Shown here: piece after piece, positions 1-13,190 of the stretch
Layout of the letters: each line of letters begins with the position of its first letter
Numbering within the stretch: the stretch's first letter is position 1
NCBI GenBank assembly: GCA_009617715.1
Contig: VTFK01000016.1
Location: forward strand, 558,001-622,000
Length of the DNA: 64,000 nucleotides
Reading direction: 5' to 3'
Source: Plectrocnemia conspersa
Lineage: Eukaryota > Arthropoda > Insecta > Trichoptera > Polycentropodidae
The notes under the pieces: generated by a model
What the model was told of the DNA's origin: nothing
The model's database searches: none
What the model saw: only the letters and a program-made list of their open reading frames with translations
Translations under genes and position numbers: made by a program

Positions 1-700
1 AATTTGTGTAAAAGGGTCATGGTATCACCATAACGGTTTACGTTCATGCGTATTGACAGCAATGAAAGAGTATTTTATAAACGCACCAGCTTTTATATAT
101 ATATATTTTTATATAAAACGAGATGCGAATAAAAACATTTTATTAAACACTTCGGTCATAATTATAAAAAAGTTTGATGATCGCTGCCTCGGAAATTCCC
201 GTGATATACACACAACAAAGTAAAACACACTTAGCGTCGCACAAAAGCGATAATTTCATATAACTCTAGAAATTGTTAAAGCGGCTAAGTTTTCCTTGTC
301 TTCCGAAGATTACGGCGCAAACCGATTCTCGTTTTATCTCTTGACAGATAACTACAATTAGTTTGTTACCTTTACATATGTACTATGTATGTAACAAATT
401 AATTATAAAAACATTCAATATATTGATTTGTAGTTGAGCATGAGATATTTTACTGTTTGTGTCATCATAATGTGACTTAGCTTTGTGAAATGGTAATGCT
501 TGCATGTTGTGAATATTTTTATATTTTTTACTGGTATCGAAAAGTTTTAATGTGCTTAAAGCAAAAATTTATAAGCAGTAGAATTAATTCTAGTATGCTA
601 CTGAATCTTATTTGAGATACATATGTTTATTTTAATAGAACGCCAGATTAACAATAAGTTAATTTGCGATTTTACAAGCAGGATGTATTCATAAATCATG
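1..700. other. AT-rich noncoding stretch with one imperfect inverted repeat
   Basis: No gene is visible. An imperfect inverted repeat lies at 360-399: TTTGTTAC (362-369) pairs with GTAACAAA (391-398), and the inner ACATA/TATGT words extend the stem. The rest is TA-rich with short homopolymers. Confidence 0.6.
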
Positions 701-1175
701 TAAAATCTCACCAACATTCCGGTACATCTAATAAATTCCACCAAAACTTTCTCACACGGATGTGCTGCAAAACTCCGGCCTCGGACCGAACCTCACACAT
801 TATTAATACGTGAAACAGTGTAAATTTCTTTAAAATATTCAGCCACAGGGTGTGTACAAAATTATATAAATGCAAATGAGCTCGGTTTGAAACGGATGTT
901 GGTATTTGAAGCTATACGACGGCGGTGGACTGTTTGAAAATAGATCTGTCGGTGCACTCTGGTGGATGTACACACGGAATCATAATTAGGGTATGTTTCG
1001 TCTTACCCCTTACCCACGGTAGCTCTTATCCCTTGTATCTATCCACGGGACAAACTCATCTCGCCAGATTGACCCGTCACGAGATTACGTGGGGTTTTTG
1101 CACGATGACTAAATTCGCCTCATTGAATCTAATGAAAGGTCCTGGGAAGGATGCTGGAAAAGATTTTTCATGGGA
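701..1175. promoter_or_regulatory. Balanced-composition island, candidate conserved noncoding element
   Basis: Composition rises sharply here, with CpG-containing words such as CGGCCTCGGACCG near 776 and GTCACGAGATTACG near 1075. A 91-codon open frame (925-1200, plus, GTG start) crosses it. It has no recognisable domain and its end is AT-rich filler, so I do not call a gene. A regulatory role is inferred from composition only. Confidence 0.25.
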
Positions 1176-1199
1176 AAAATCACATTTAATCAAAGATTA

Positions 1200-2480
1200 G
1201 ATGTGAAAAATATATATATATAACACGTTTATTATCAACGTACATATTACTAGTAGGTTTAATAATGTATTATAAATAAAATCAGTGGATATCTAACCCA
1301 ACTGACATTGCACTTAAAAAAAGTCTCATATAATTACTATGAAAAATGTTGTATGTGAATCTTTTGAGTCGCGTTGACATGTATATCTGATATTATATAT
1401 ATCAGGCATATTTAAATTTTTAATAATTATAATTATTATAATTATTATTATGTATCACAAAAGCACGTTTATGTGAAAAGGTTTCTTAGAAAAATAGACA
1501 AATATATCTTTATTTCATATTTAATTAATAATTTGTAGCTTTGGATCAGTGGTGTCACGTTGCCCGCTTCTTAAAGCTTATTTTTTATTGATATACTTTT
1601 TTATTATTAATTGTAGATTAAAAGACTTTAAAGCAATATATATTGAATTTTTAAAAAAATGCAGCAAATCTAATTGTGATTTTTCATACCATTCTCGTTC
1701 ATTGGTATGTATATAAGCCATTTTATACCTATTTCCTACCTTAAGCTAGTACTAAAAGAGAGGCAAGAAATCTTTTATTTTATTCTTATCTTATATTATA
1801 TTTTTAAAATCATTTGTATAGATAAATGTTTTTGTATATTCTGGTTCGTCCATTTCTAATTATGTTGTGTATAAGCTTGGCTGAATTTATATATAGTACA
1901 TTACAATTTTTCATATTAAATAAGGACAGGTAAACTAACGATTAAATTTTAATTTTTTTTTATTAAATAATATTTAATTGTTCTTAAAAAAATATTGCCT
2001 AAAGAAAATATTTACTAGATTATGGCCATAGAAAATTGATATTGAATTTTTCAGAATAATTTTGACAATATTTATTTATAAATAAGGCTGTAAATTTTAA
2101 TTATTAAATATTCTTAATTTCTTAATATGAAAGAACTTATTAAATTTAATTTATCAGTCAATAAGGTATTAATAAATTTGATTTATTTTTAAAAAAAGTA
2201 AAAGATGAAGTTTTTTGTTAAATAACCAGCACGATAGACAAGTAGTAAAGTTAGTTTAAAACACAAATTTAAGAATCAAATATTGCCGACTGAAATTTTT
2301 TATAAAAAATAATATTGCCGACTGAAATTTTTAAAATTCTTTTTGTAGATGTGAGTGACTTTTATACATCTCTATAAATTAAAAACAATTAAGCTTTAAG
2401 AGATATATACATATTTATAAATAAATATTATCCCGGTAACACAGTTTAACTAAAAATAAATTAATAATCCTTACTGATGG
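1200..2480. other. AT-rich desert with a 32-bp tandem duplication
   Basis: No gene is seen. A (TA)n run lies near 1212 and TAA/TTA trinucleotide runs near 1420-1450. A 32-bp unit beginning AATATTGCCGACTG is duplicated in tandem at 2279-2310 and 2311-2334; the second copy is truncated. Confidence 0.6.
2279..2334. repeat. 32-bp tandem duplication, about 1.75 copies
   Basis: The words AATATTGCCGACTGAAATTT start at 2279 and again at 2311. The near-identity suggests a recent slippage or local duplication. Confidence 0.85.
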
Positions 2481-2499
2481 ATAATCTAGAAAAGTTTTT

Positions 2500-2720
2500 G
2501 TCGACAGAAAGATAACCGCCGCGAGACATCACCAAAATTCAATTAATTCTCGAAAATGGGAAATTTTTGAGTTTTACGTCAAAGTATCAGAGAATACTTT
2601 GATATTAAACTAAGCGTAAAAGGCTTTCAAGCCGGTTTCAAATTGTACGCCACCAAAGCTTTATAATTAAACACTGTTGTTTAAAAATATCGGTCGTTGT
2701 GAGAAACTTCTGGTTAGTTG
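2500..2720. promoter_or_regulatory. Island with an 8-bp-arm hairpin
   Basis: A balanced-composition island. TCAAAGTA at 2579-2586 and TACTTTGA at 2595-2602 form a perfect inverted repeat with an 8-nt loop. CAATTAATTC (2540-2549) is homeodomain-like. No open frame of note. Confidence 0.25.
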
Positions 2721-3129
2721 CTTCATTATTAAATATCAAAATAATTATTATTTTACATAACTTATTTTTAGAATAAAGCAATATATAAATTTGTAGAAAA
2801 TATTAATTATACCGTAATACGTATAACATATACATACCTAGAACCTAAATCGATCCTTATAGCAGTCATAGGAGTCGCCTGGAGTCGGTGTGAAATAATA
2901 GTAGTCCTTAAAGTGTGATGTGGTAGTTGCAGTCATTGACGAAGTTCTCATTGGTCTTTCCTAATACAAATTTTTTTTTCCTTTGCCAGTATTTGAAAAA
3001 ACTTGCTGAATAAGCAATATTTTATATTTCTTGCTAAATAAGTTTGCTTTATATTTATATAATGCAATTAATATAATTACATCCACACCAGCGTATTCTT
3101 AAATCATAATTAATTGCAGAAAAAAATGA

Positions 3130-3530
3130 TACACTCTTGAGTTTATACTCTCTTTCTTGGCTTCCTTTTGGCGCAAGGACAAAGTCGGTCTCGGCCAATA
3201 AACCTTGAGACAATACACCTCTTCTCTACGCTAATGCATACAAGGACCTGGAAAAAAGTAAGAGCGTAATTAAAGGGAAAATAAGGAAAATGAAAGGGGC
3301 GGTTGCATAATGTACGGTGTAGTACCTGGATGATGTAGGGTTGTTTTTGTGGTGCCACAAAGGTTTCGCTAGTTTAAAATGACTGGAATTACGCTCGTTA
3401 GCGTTAGCGCAGTCATACTATGGACAATAGATATGCAAATTATGTTGCCGATACCGTGGTATGAGAATGCTTCATTTTTTTAATGCAGGGGCGTAATTAA
3501 AACTGGGTAGGTGCGCTGTATTTTTCTACG
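3130..3530. promoter_or_regulatory. Moderately GC-rich island
   Basis: A 71-codon minus-strand frame (3143-3358) has no recognisable domain and I regard it as chance. The island includes GGGGCGGTTGCATAATG near 3297 and a repeated GCGTTAGCG word near 3400. I see no exon boundary. Confidence 0.2.
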
Positions 3531-3959
3531 TTAGAATGTTTGCTCATTGTGTTGGTTTATTTTGTATAAATTTAATCAGTGTAAAATTCTAATTAAATCC
3601 TTTAATATAAATTTTACCCTAAAACTGTTCTTGTGTGTTTAGACTATAAATTTAATTTTTGATTTTAGACAAATATATAATAACAATTTTTATTATAGGT
3701 TCTGAAAAAAAAATCGTATGTGTTTTTTTTATTAACTATATAATATAAATATAAGTTTATAAAAAAAAAACGCTCAAACGTCATTTTCAGTAGTTTGTGG
3801 CGATTATAAAAAAATCCTATTAGGTCTATTTTACGACATAGAACTATCAAGTGTATATGTACAAATAACTGTTTGAAACAGTATTTTATTTATTATATGT
3901 TAATACTTGATATATTATACATATATGTATATTCGAAAAAAATATCTGATCACTGACAC

Positions 3960-4240
3960 AAGGAAGTGGTCATATTGAAAAAAATTAATGGAAATGAAAA
4001 GCGGGGCGTTTGCCCGGAGGTTATTCACTTCAATTTCTTTATATTTCCAATAAAGAGGCCCGCATAGCTGATATCCTTTGAAATATTCCATTCAGATTAT
4101 TAAGTGAGAGCAATAAAAATCATCTTGCATTTCAATATCCACTCCAAATAAATGAACTCTATTGAACGACGGGCTTATTAGCGAATAGATTAAAGGTGGA
4201 TCTCTTTCCCTTTATCTCTTCTGCCTTGCTTTACCCAATA
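3960..4240. promoter_or_regulatory. Island with CCAATAAAG and TTATTAGCG words
   Basis: A stop-dense, noncoding stretch of higher GC. It contains GGGGCGTTTGCCCGG (4001-4015), CCAATAAAGAGG (near 4048), GGGCTTATTAGCGAATAG (near 4171) and CCCTTTATCTCTTC (near 4209). The homeodomain- and GATA-like words suggest an enhancer; that is inference. Confidence 0.25.
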
Positions 4241-7200
4241 ACTCGTTTATTTATTATTTTAAATTCTGATTCAAGCCGAATAAACTTAAAAATTTTTTTA
4301 ACAATCTTTGTATTCGTTGTAATAAAATTGCTATTTTTAGTCAAACCTACATAAGTGCTAAAAATATGGAACGATTTTCTTTGTTCTATATTTAACTTGA
4401 TAGTATTTATTTATAAATTTGATGAAGTGAAGTTTAAAACCGTAATAGTTCTATTCATACTGTATTTATACATTTTAATATGAAAAGCATTATAAAACAT
4501 AATTTATTTATATATTAAATATATAATTTACACTTTTATGAATATAAATAAAATACGACCAGTTACCCATTGATATTTTATTGATTTTAGAATATACTGT
4601 AGGAATAATTTATTATTTCTTAAATGAAATACTTAGATTTATATTTTAAATATCATAAATAAAAAAAAATATATTTTATTGTTTTTTTTTAATACTTTAC
4701 AGAAATTTTCGCAATATATTTTCATAGTGCGTAGTACAATTATAATATAAGTTATATGTAGACTTAGGCTCAATATTTTAATACTTATTTTTTATTTAGA
4801 AAATATTTTTGTAATATGCATTTTATAAAATTATCTTAAATTTAGTTATTGATAGTGATGTTTAAATATATTATTTTATATTATTATATAATGCAAATAT
4901 AAACTATAATATTACGGATTAATAAAATTCATCGGTTTTTCATCGTTTTTTTAATTTAATATAAAATTGAATCATATTTTATATTAAACTAGTTTATACT
5001 TATCTTATAACTCAAAATTTATTAAAAAGTAAATTAGCTAAAAATTACAAATATAGTTAACGTTTTTATATTTTTAAAATATTTAGATGGTAAATAATAA
5101 AAAAAAATATGTTTTTCTTCACAGCTTAATGAAGTTATTTGATCTAGTTACAAATTACATATACTTTTTTATTGACAGCTCAATATTTTTTTCATATTTA
5201 TCGATTTTATTTCTGATACAACAACATTAATTTAATAAATTTATGACATCATTATAAAAATATAGGTTTAAATAAACATTTTGCAAATATTTCAAAGATA
5301 TATATTATTAAATAAGTTTTTATTTATTTTTTTAGTATAAAATTGCAACAAATTTGCTGTTTAATTTTTCATTAGTTAAATAATAAATAAGCTTTAAATT
5401 GTTTTTTAATCATTGATAAGTGTATTTTAATTTTCGAAGTAACTTTAAATTTTCTATATGGTATCTTAATCTCTTTAAAATTATTTTGACGTAGAAAAAA
5501 TAATAGCAACCTTACTCAATTTTAAAAGTATTCACTAAATTTGTATTTTTCAGTTTGACTAATAATTAGCGTTCTTATTGACGTCAGCCAAATGTAGCAA
5601 AAAGGTTAAAACAAAACACAAAAAATAATACATGATAAAGTCCCTAAATATCAAAATTAAATGATACACCACCAGCAATTAGTCACTAGCAGCTTATCAC
5701 TGCATCAATTAATTGCATAAATAATTTATAGCATACAAATGATAGCTATTTTTTGCTAAGCGATACATATAATTTATTGGTTAAAATAAAAAATATAGTT
5801 TTTCTATGTGTTAAATTTACCAATCATGCAGTGAATAATTACACTGTTATTTGTATTGATCAGTGAAATTTCAAATCAATTGTTTGATATTTTTCAACTG
5901 GCTTCTTAAGTAAAATTAAATTATTACTAATAAAAATATACCTTTACAATAACAGTTGCGAAACGTCCATTTGCTTTATAAACCTAAACCTATTCTTGAG
6001 AAAGTTCTTAAGCCAAATATCATTTTTAAACTATGAGCTAGTTATGCCTAGACTAAAACAAAAAAATTACGCTTTGCAGCAATCAAATTCAGTTTTAAAA
6101 CAGCAGATAATTTTAACCCTAAAAAATACGTTATGATTTCAAAAAAAAATATATTTGCCACAATAATAATCAATTATTTAGCAAGTTTGTCACATCTCAT
6201 TTCTTCTAGAGAGTAAAATATGCTAAAGAATATGTGTGCGCGTTAAACTGCTAGCTAAAAATTGCTGGCGGTGAATTGCGGGTGGTTAATTTTCCTAGTC
6301 TCGTGAACCAAACCAGTTCCTCAAAGTTTCCATAAAAAGGACGCGATAGTGCTTCTCGAAGACATCCTGGAATCCAAAACTAAAATTATTTGAGAAGTGT
6401 TTTATCATCAACAGAACCCTTTGGTAGTTTGCAGAAATGCTTAGATATTTATCTCGTATCATATTGCTCCTGATCACTTTTAGGTTAAGAAGCATTGAGA
6501 TTTTAAGTGCAAAGTTTAAATTTATCCCACACATAAAATTTTATTTGGAATCTTAAGAGTTTATAAAAAGCGCTAGGATACAATACGGATTTATAATAAA
6601 TATTTTTTTTTAAAGTATCTCAAGAACCTTTTTTTAAGTTTTTTTTAGGGTTTCTAAATTATTGTTCTTTTTAAGTATTAAACAAAAAAAAAAGTTTCAT
6701 TTAAGATTCTGGACTTCTCTCCATTTTCTAACGATAAATTAGTCTAAAACAAATTTATATAATCACTTCAGTCAAAAATATCTTTAAAAGTCTCAACTTT
6801 AGTCAGAAGCTCACTTACTTAATTTAAAACTCGCACTTTAATTTTTATTTTTAATAAACGTAAGTTATGCTAAACAAAAAACAACAAATGTAGTTTTGCC
6901 TTCAATTATCGACATTGGTTTAAAAATCGAGCCGACTTTAATTTATTCCTTATGACATTCACCAAAACTTGGGTTAGGAATTTTCATCCAGAACTTGACC
7001 TAAGCATCACTTTGACCATTTGGTTCAGCCGAGCTAAATCCTAAAAATCACTATAATCCCCGAGAGATTTACTTTATTTTAGATACGACATAGAGACTAT
7101 GAATATGCTGTATTACGGTACAACAAATACATATGTAATATAAACATTTTTTTAAATGAAATAAGTAGCATCTTTAGTCAAAAGTTTACTGTAATCTATT

Positions 7201-7425
7201 AACATACATATGATAATAGCAAAAAATCTTGTTTGCAAAGTGTAATTTATATTATTATTATTATTATTACGCAAACCTGCAATAATAATAAGGCAAGATT
7301 TTTGATGTGACAACAAAAACGCGAAACATATTTACTAAATAATGTATTAAGACCGCGATCTGATAAATAAGGTTAAAACATGAAAATCTGCTATATCCTT
7401 TTACTTCAGCTTCTTAACAACAGTC
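4240..7425. other. Long AT-rich desert
   Basis: More than 3 kb of very AT-rich DNA with stops in all frames. The 79-codon minus frame at 6295-6534 has no recognisable domain. A dispersed-repeat fragment lies at 5860-5975 (separate entry). A TTA/ATT trinucleotide run lies near 7250-7270. Confidence 0.6.
5860..5985 (+). repeat. Dispersed repeat fragment of the TTACTAAT/AACAGTTGCGAA family
   Basis: The 42-bp segment around 5924-5965 aligns with 53028-53067 with one 2-bp gap. Both carry TTACTAAT near one end and TAACAGTTGCGAA near the other. This supports an old interspersed repeat family; class unknown. Confidence 0.55.
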
Positions 7426-7800
7426 CACCAATCTAGTCAAGGGTTAAATCCGCGGGCGCTTGAGGGTTTTCGGTGGTTCAACGTTCTGACGCAGTGAGTA
7501 ATGGTTATTTAGGTACTGCCGCTGGAATAAGTTATAACGTTGAAAGCTCATGCACACACGTTCTAAGCAAAGCTCTCCCTCTCTCTCCAAGTTTCCCTAC
7601 GTCAGACAGCTCCCGAGGGCGCTTCTGCAAAGCTTCTGGAGTCGACAGAAGCATCGTCCTTTGTCCTCGCCCATCAGCAGATGTGACGTAGAATCTTCGG
7701 GGGTTCATTTGACGCGTATAATAACATTCGTGTTTGTGACGTCTCGCAAAAACGAAAGCACAGGGTGGGTGAGAAGCAAAAGGATTTATAATTTGAGGAA
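7425..7800. promoter_or_regulatory. CpG-containing island with overlapping chance ORFs on both strands
   Basis: Three frames are open at once (7473-7691 plus, 7550-7807 plus, 7532-7822 minus). That is expected when GC rises and stops become rare, so none is called as a gene. The stretch has CCGCGGGCGCTTGAGGG near 7450, CTCTCCCTCTCTCTCC near 7573 (GAGA-factor-like on the minus strand) and GTGACGTAG near 7682 (CRE-like). Confidence 0.3.
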
Positions 7801-8320
7801 TATTTAAATTACATACAGACATAATAAAATATTTTCAATAAAAAAAAAATCAACGATTGACACGTAAAATAAATATAATATTTTTATTAGCATAAATCAG
7901 TAAATTTATCTAAGAATATTTATTCTGCAATCCTTCATATTTTAAATCAGTTCGTTTTCTATTACAAATGTTTATAAACTACACAATGCGATATAAAAAA
8001 ATTTTCAAATGAAAAGCATGTGATTATGTTCTAGTAGCAATATGAAAAAAATATGTCGTATATTAAGATCATGAATTTTTCATATAAAGATTTTTTAACA
8101 CAATGCGATATATAAAATTTAACTAATTTAATAATAAAATATGTGAAATTGTTATATATATAATTTAAATACTAAATTTGTGTCTGATAACAGAACCAAA
8201 TATTTGTTATCTTTTCGAGATATGTATCACTGGTTTGACGCTAAATTATATGTTTAACTTAAGTATACATATATTTTATTTACATTTTATGTAATTTGAA
8301 GCGTCGTATAAAATAAAGAA
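7800..8320. other. AT-rich spacer
   Basis: No gene is seen. The word ACACAATGCGATATA recurs about 120 bp apart (near 7981 and 8099), a weak hint of local duplication. Confidence 0.5.
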
Positions 8321-8560
8321 GGGCAGATCTACTTTCGAGTTAAACAACTCCCCTCTTAATCCGTAATTGATGTTTCAGCTGATTTGCATACAAATTTAAA
8401 AACTTGAGATGGCAAGCTTAAAAAAGACCCTTCTGTGGGTCACGAGTTTCACTCAAGGGCATTTGAATAAAGGGTCACGCGACTCCGTCCTTTACCCTGG
8501 CATCAACGTATGGAAAACGCTTTCGCATATACCCCCCCATGGTCGAATTCCGTTTTAGAA
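8320..8560. promoter_or_regulatory. Island with octamer-like ATTTGCAT and a GACCC/GGGTC hairpin
   Basis: GCTGATTTGCATAC (near 8379) contains a POU-octamer-like word. GACCC and GGGTC flank a short loop near 8427-8442. CCTTTACCCTGG and a run of seven C lie near 8489-8538. The 66-codon minus frame at 8475-8675 is treated as chance. Enhancer status is inference. Confidence 0.28.
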
Positions 8561-10130
8561 CACAACCTCGAATACAAATTTTAAATTTTCGATACAGACG
8601 TAAATATATGAATGTGTAATTTACACATGCATATATACGCAAAAGTATAAAATAGTATAAATTTATTAATAACATATAAATACGCGGCTTTTATTATTTT
8701 ATCGCCACTGATAAAACAATATACTTAGGTGTTTTTTTAGTGCAAATAAGACCTATGATATGACCTACATAGCAAATACATAAATAACAAAAAAGTAACG
8801 AGGCAATAAATAAAATTGTTTTATTCACATCCTAATCGAGTGAGGGATAATTAGTAATGTATTTTTATTTCCCATTAAGTTAACTAAATTTAAGGTGGCC
8901 GTAAATTTTAATAAGTTATTCTATTGTCCAAATAATAGCTATAATAAAAATAAAATTTTATGGATATTGCCTCTAAACAAGGAATAAAAAATCGGTAATC
9001 TAAATTAAAAACTCTGTTATGTTTTAATTTGTGCTAAATAATTCAATGTGTGCTAAATAATTTTAGATTTTTTAATGGCACATGGTGAAATATTATATAT
9101 TTAAGTTTTTTCTTGTTTTTTTTAAGTGGTTTTTTTCGATGAGTATATATTAATTTAAGAAAAATTATTCAGAACAAGATCAATGCAACTTGAAAGATCA
9201 TAACCAACTTAATACTTATATTTTTCATAAGGGTGAAAATTTGCCAAATATTTCATCAATGAAAACAATAAAAACGTTAAATATTAAAAGTTTTTAATAA
9301 ATGATAATTAAAAACTGTGAAAATTGAAAAAAAAAGTTAATCACGATATTTTGCTTTAATGAAAGTCAATACAACATTAGCTTAATTAATTAGTTTCGCA
9401 CATAATAGATTTAAACTCATTCCTTTTTTATTACGTAATTATTTTAATACTTGGCTACGTACAATATTTAAGTCTTTTGTTTTTATTTATTACAGTATCA
9501 CGTAATTAATCGTTAGCACCTCGTTGTTTAGTTTTTTAACAGTAACATTGGCATGTTTTGCATTATAATATGTAATCGATTTTTGGCATGTCACTGTGCA
9601 GCTTAACTTACAATCTGAAACTTAAAATTAAAAAAAAAAAAAAAAATTTAAATAGCAGCCAGAATGACATGTGCAAATATAACGTTGCTATTAGTATTTG
9701 TTTGTTTTATTTATAGTAAAGATTTTTTTTAATAATTTTAATATTAAAAAAACATATGCAAAATAGAGAACAACTTATACTTAAGAATTTTTAAATATAA
9801 ATTAGTTATTTGTGCTAATTTTTAATACAAAAGTATTGTTATACAAATTTTTTTAGTTAAAATCATAAAAATAATTTAAAAATTTTTAATTCTGATCATC
9901 TGTATTTTCCTAAATTTACGGATGAATTCATGATAATTAATAAAAATCGTACTAGGTCGTACATATTAGTTATTGAAAGCTCTTTAATAATAATATATTA
10001 TATGTATTCAACACATTTTAACAGTTTATGTATTGCATTAATATATTTAAGATTCCATTACCAGCCTAATTATGATATTGATCCTTTAATATAAAGCGTC
10101 CTTCAACAATTATTTGTAGAGCATTATCCG
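8560..10130. other. AT-rich desert with a 17-base A run
   Basis: No gene is seen. An uninterrupted A run of 17 lies at 9630-9646. It could be a retroposon tail, but no retroposon body or target-site duplication is recognisable beside it. Confidence 0.55.
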
Positions 10131-10615
10131 TATTTATTTAACGTTCACGGACGAACCTATTTTTTTCAACAGAGGTGTTCATCCCGCCGGTTAATCCAAT
10201 GTAAACGATTCGTCACAATTACACCCAGTGACAAAGGACGACTAACGATTAGGCAATCGACATTTGTCTATGGAATGGAAACGTGTCGTTATTTGTCCGA
10301 GTCGTTTATTTCCAAAGAGACATTTCGCCCCAAACGATGGGCGCTATATTGCGTCGGACAAGATTGATGATCCCTTATTGGGTAACACCGTCGAATGCAT
10401 TGAAACGCCAATCCGTCTTGGGGCAGTTTGTTCCCCAAATGTATGTATGTTCGGACTTTATTGCTCTCGGACCCATCTTTTTGTTTACGCCAATTGTGAA
10501 AATTGCATTCCGAAGCGTTTTTTATTTGAAAGCAGCAAGAAATATTGGGGAGGGCTTTTGGGTGTTACGTTGGAGAATCTTGAAAATGCTGTACTATGAC
10601 TTTTCTTAGAATATC
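10130..10615. promoter_or_regulatory. Large island with two overlapping plus-strand open frames
   Basis: Two plus-strand frames of 111 and 108 codons (10264-10599 and 10283-10609) overlap throughout. Neither contains a domain I recognise and neither is framed by clear splice sites. The simplest reading is a noncoding island of higher GC. A fast-evolving exon cannot be excluded without alignment. Confidence 0.3.
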
Positions 10616-10799
10616 GGATTCTTGCGGTTAGTGCCAAAATAAAACAAAAAGTCAAAGCTAATAAATTTTCACTTAAATGTATAAGCACAGAAAATTAAAA
10701 TGGACAAATCCATTCCATATTTTATTTATTTATACAATGTCTTAGATTATAGACTTATTTAATTTTTACTAAATTATTAAATTTTTTTTTATATTAGTA

Positions 10800-11125
10800 A
10801 ATATAGAGGGTTTCTTATGCCGAGGTTTATTGACCGAAACCGGCGACGTCCTTGCACACCGAAACGTTAACAATGTGAGCAATAAGGAAAGCATAAACCA
10901 CCCGGGGTACGACTTTATTAATAGTTTCCGTACGGTGCCTTTATCTTAGGTTAATTCGGTAGCTAGGAGACAAGATTAAAACATTAGGACGGTATAGCAG
11001 CGTCACCGTGCCACTGCGACAATGGGCCTTTATTAGTGTTTTACGCCCCAAAATAAAACGTTTAGTTTAACTGCGTGTATGGCACAGCGCATCGCCCATT
11101 TAACCGTTTAAATATTTACTAAATT
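10800..11125. promoter_or_regulatory. Island rich in TTTATTA-type words
   Basis: TTTATTGACC (10826), CTTTATTAATAG (10914), CTTTATCTTAGG (10939) and CTTTATTAGTG (11028) resemble posterior-Hox/Caudal or GATA-class sites, and CATAAACCACC (10892) resembles a Runt-class site. All frames contain stops. This site clustering is my main reason for proposing a developmental enhancer. Confidence 0.3.
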
Positions 11126-11129
11126 CGGA

Positions 11130-13190
11130 TTAGCGTCGAATGTGAACAAAATGATTAAATAATCATCGGTTCAATGATGTGCATGATTGTTTGTACAGAT
11201 ACATAAATACAGAATGGTCTATTAACTATAAATATTGTTGTTTATTTTGCTTTAGAATTAGTCAGCATAACACAAAAAAATTTAATATTCAATAGTGTAC
11301 CACATGACGAAAATATTTGTTGTACAAAAAAATAGCTTAAGATATTGTTACAAAGGCATCCGACGCAATTTCATTGATGCACATATTTTAGCGCCATCAA
11401 AATTACCAAAATAATGTTGGAAGTACTTAGTAATAATATTGATTTGTTGTCATCCAAGCGATGATGTTATTTGTGGTAAACAGAAAATTGCTCTCGGGAC
11501 AATTGCTCCCACGACAATTGCTCTCAGAACAGTTGATTTCATGGACAATTGTTCTCCTCTCTTTTCTCTTATTTTTTTTTAATTTGCTGCATGTTCATCA
11601 GGAGTATAAATTTTAAACTAAATTAGCATATCAGAATTAAAAAAACGATAAACAAGATTTATTGATTTAAAAATATTTTAAATCGATTTTAATAGCATTA
11701 GTATTACGTTTAATTTAATAAAAAATTGGTATAAATCAGTACTTCATTTTATTGCAGAGCTGTAGAGTCAGATTCGTGAAAAATCGATCAACTTAGATTT
11801 TTTTTATAATTTTAATAAATAAAAAAAAATATTTTTCACGCTTAAAATATTTAAATATGATTTAAAAGCTATTCCATAAACACTAACATACTAAAAACAA
11901 TTTCTTTTTAAGACATTATTTAGCTTAAATCACGGATGGATAATAATAAATTAAGATTTAGTAATATTACACATTTAAGATTAAATTCAGTCTACCTGGA
12001 AAAATAAAACAAGCTTTTTCCTTACGACTATAATTATTATATTTGTATTTCTTATTAATTTTAATTGCTCGTTTTATTTATAATAAATATTTTATTTTAC
12101 TTAAGAAATATTATTTTTTTAAACCGCTTTCTCATATATTATTATAATAAATGTGATTTTGGAATACATACCCTGTTTTTGCTTAAAAAAAATTTTAATC
12201 CTTTATATATTTTATTTGCTATCAATTATATGCTTTAAAAAAATAATTTTATTAAAATCAGAGTCGGATCATAATGTAAAGTTAAAATAAATAAATAAAC
12301 GACTCCACAGCTCTGTTTAAATGTATGTAAGTTCTTCTAATAAACGTTTTAATAAGTCAATTAAATTCGAAGACTTATTATTTATATTACAAAGATGACA
12401 ACTATATTCTATTCATTTTTAATTTGGTATATAAAATATTAAATATTGAATCTTAAAACAATAATTATATACCTGTACTTATTTATATTGTATTCTTAAT
12501 TTTTTATTACACGCTAATGTTGAAAACAATTATACAATTCCTTTTTTTTAATATAAAATATATGTTTTTTTTAATTAGACGATAAAATAAACAGGTAGGC
12601 TAAATTTTTTTTATCAGAAAAGTATATATCTTATATCTTATAACTATGAATTGTCATTTAATACAGATTTAATCCGGAATTATAATATTTTAATATAAAA
12701 TCTAAGTGAATATAAAAAAGTTAAGCAAGCCATTTACACACACGCGCTAGCTGCGGTACCTCACGACAGTGAGGGACTGTGCTAGTTAAATATGATTGCC
12801 TTATTATATATACTTTTAATTTATAACTTATAAATAAAATATTACCATTAAATATGCAAATTTTACAGCCTTAATATAATCATGAATGTACAAATAAAAT
12901 AAATATCATTTATTACTATTATAATTTACATTTTGTGCTTAGTAGTAGAAAAGCTTTAATGAAAGTTAGTATCTGTATTAATAGTACAAAAAATTGGAAA
13001 ATATTATCGTTCTATAAAAGTTCTCAACAATGTAATATTGTATAGTTTTTATTACTTTTTAAGACAGCTATACAAATTGATGCGTTTAATCAGCATAAAA
13101 TAGAGTTTTAAGCAAAAATAAAATTCTTAAAATATATATTTTTCATCTTAAAAAAGTACAATATAAATTTGTTTATATATACCGTTAAAA
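11130..13190. other. AT-rich desert around the 15-bp array
   Basis: Apart from the 15-bp array and a small GC patch near 12736-12785 (CACACACGCGCTAGC, CTCACGACAGTGAGG), this is stop-dense AT-rich DNA with no gene. Confidence 0.55.
11486..11561. repeat. Tandem 15-16 bp repeats of AATTGCTCTCGGGAC type, five copies
   Basis: Units start at 11486, 11501, 11516, 11531 and 11547; the last two are diverged. The word GGGACAATTGCTCCC across two units is itself an imperfect palindrome. Short arrays of this style can mark the subterminal parts of DNA transposons, but I found no partner array to define an element. Confidence 0.8.

Noticed and set aside
925..1200. 91-codon plus-strand frame
   Set aside because: Non-ATG start, no domain, AT-driven end; lies in a compositional island where stops are rare.
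9630..9646. A-run as a retroposon tail
   Set aside because: No retroposon body upstream and no flanking duplication; A runs are common in this AT-rich DNA.
10264..10609. Two overlapping frames of 111 and 108 codons as a gene
   Set aside because: Two frames are open over the same DNA and neither has recognisable motifs, so openness reflects base composition. An exon is not fully excluded.
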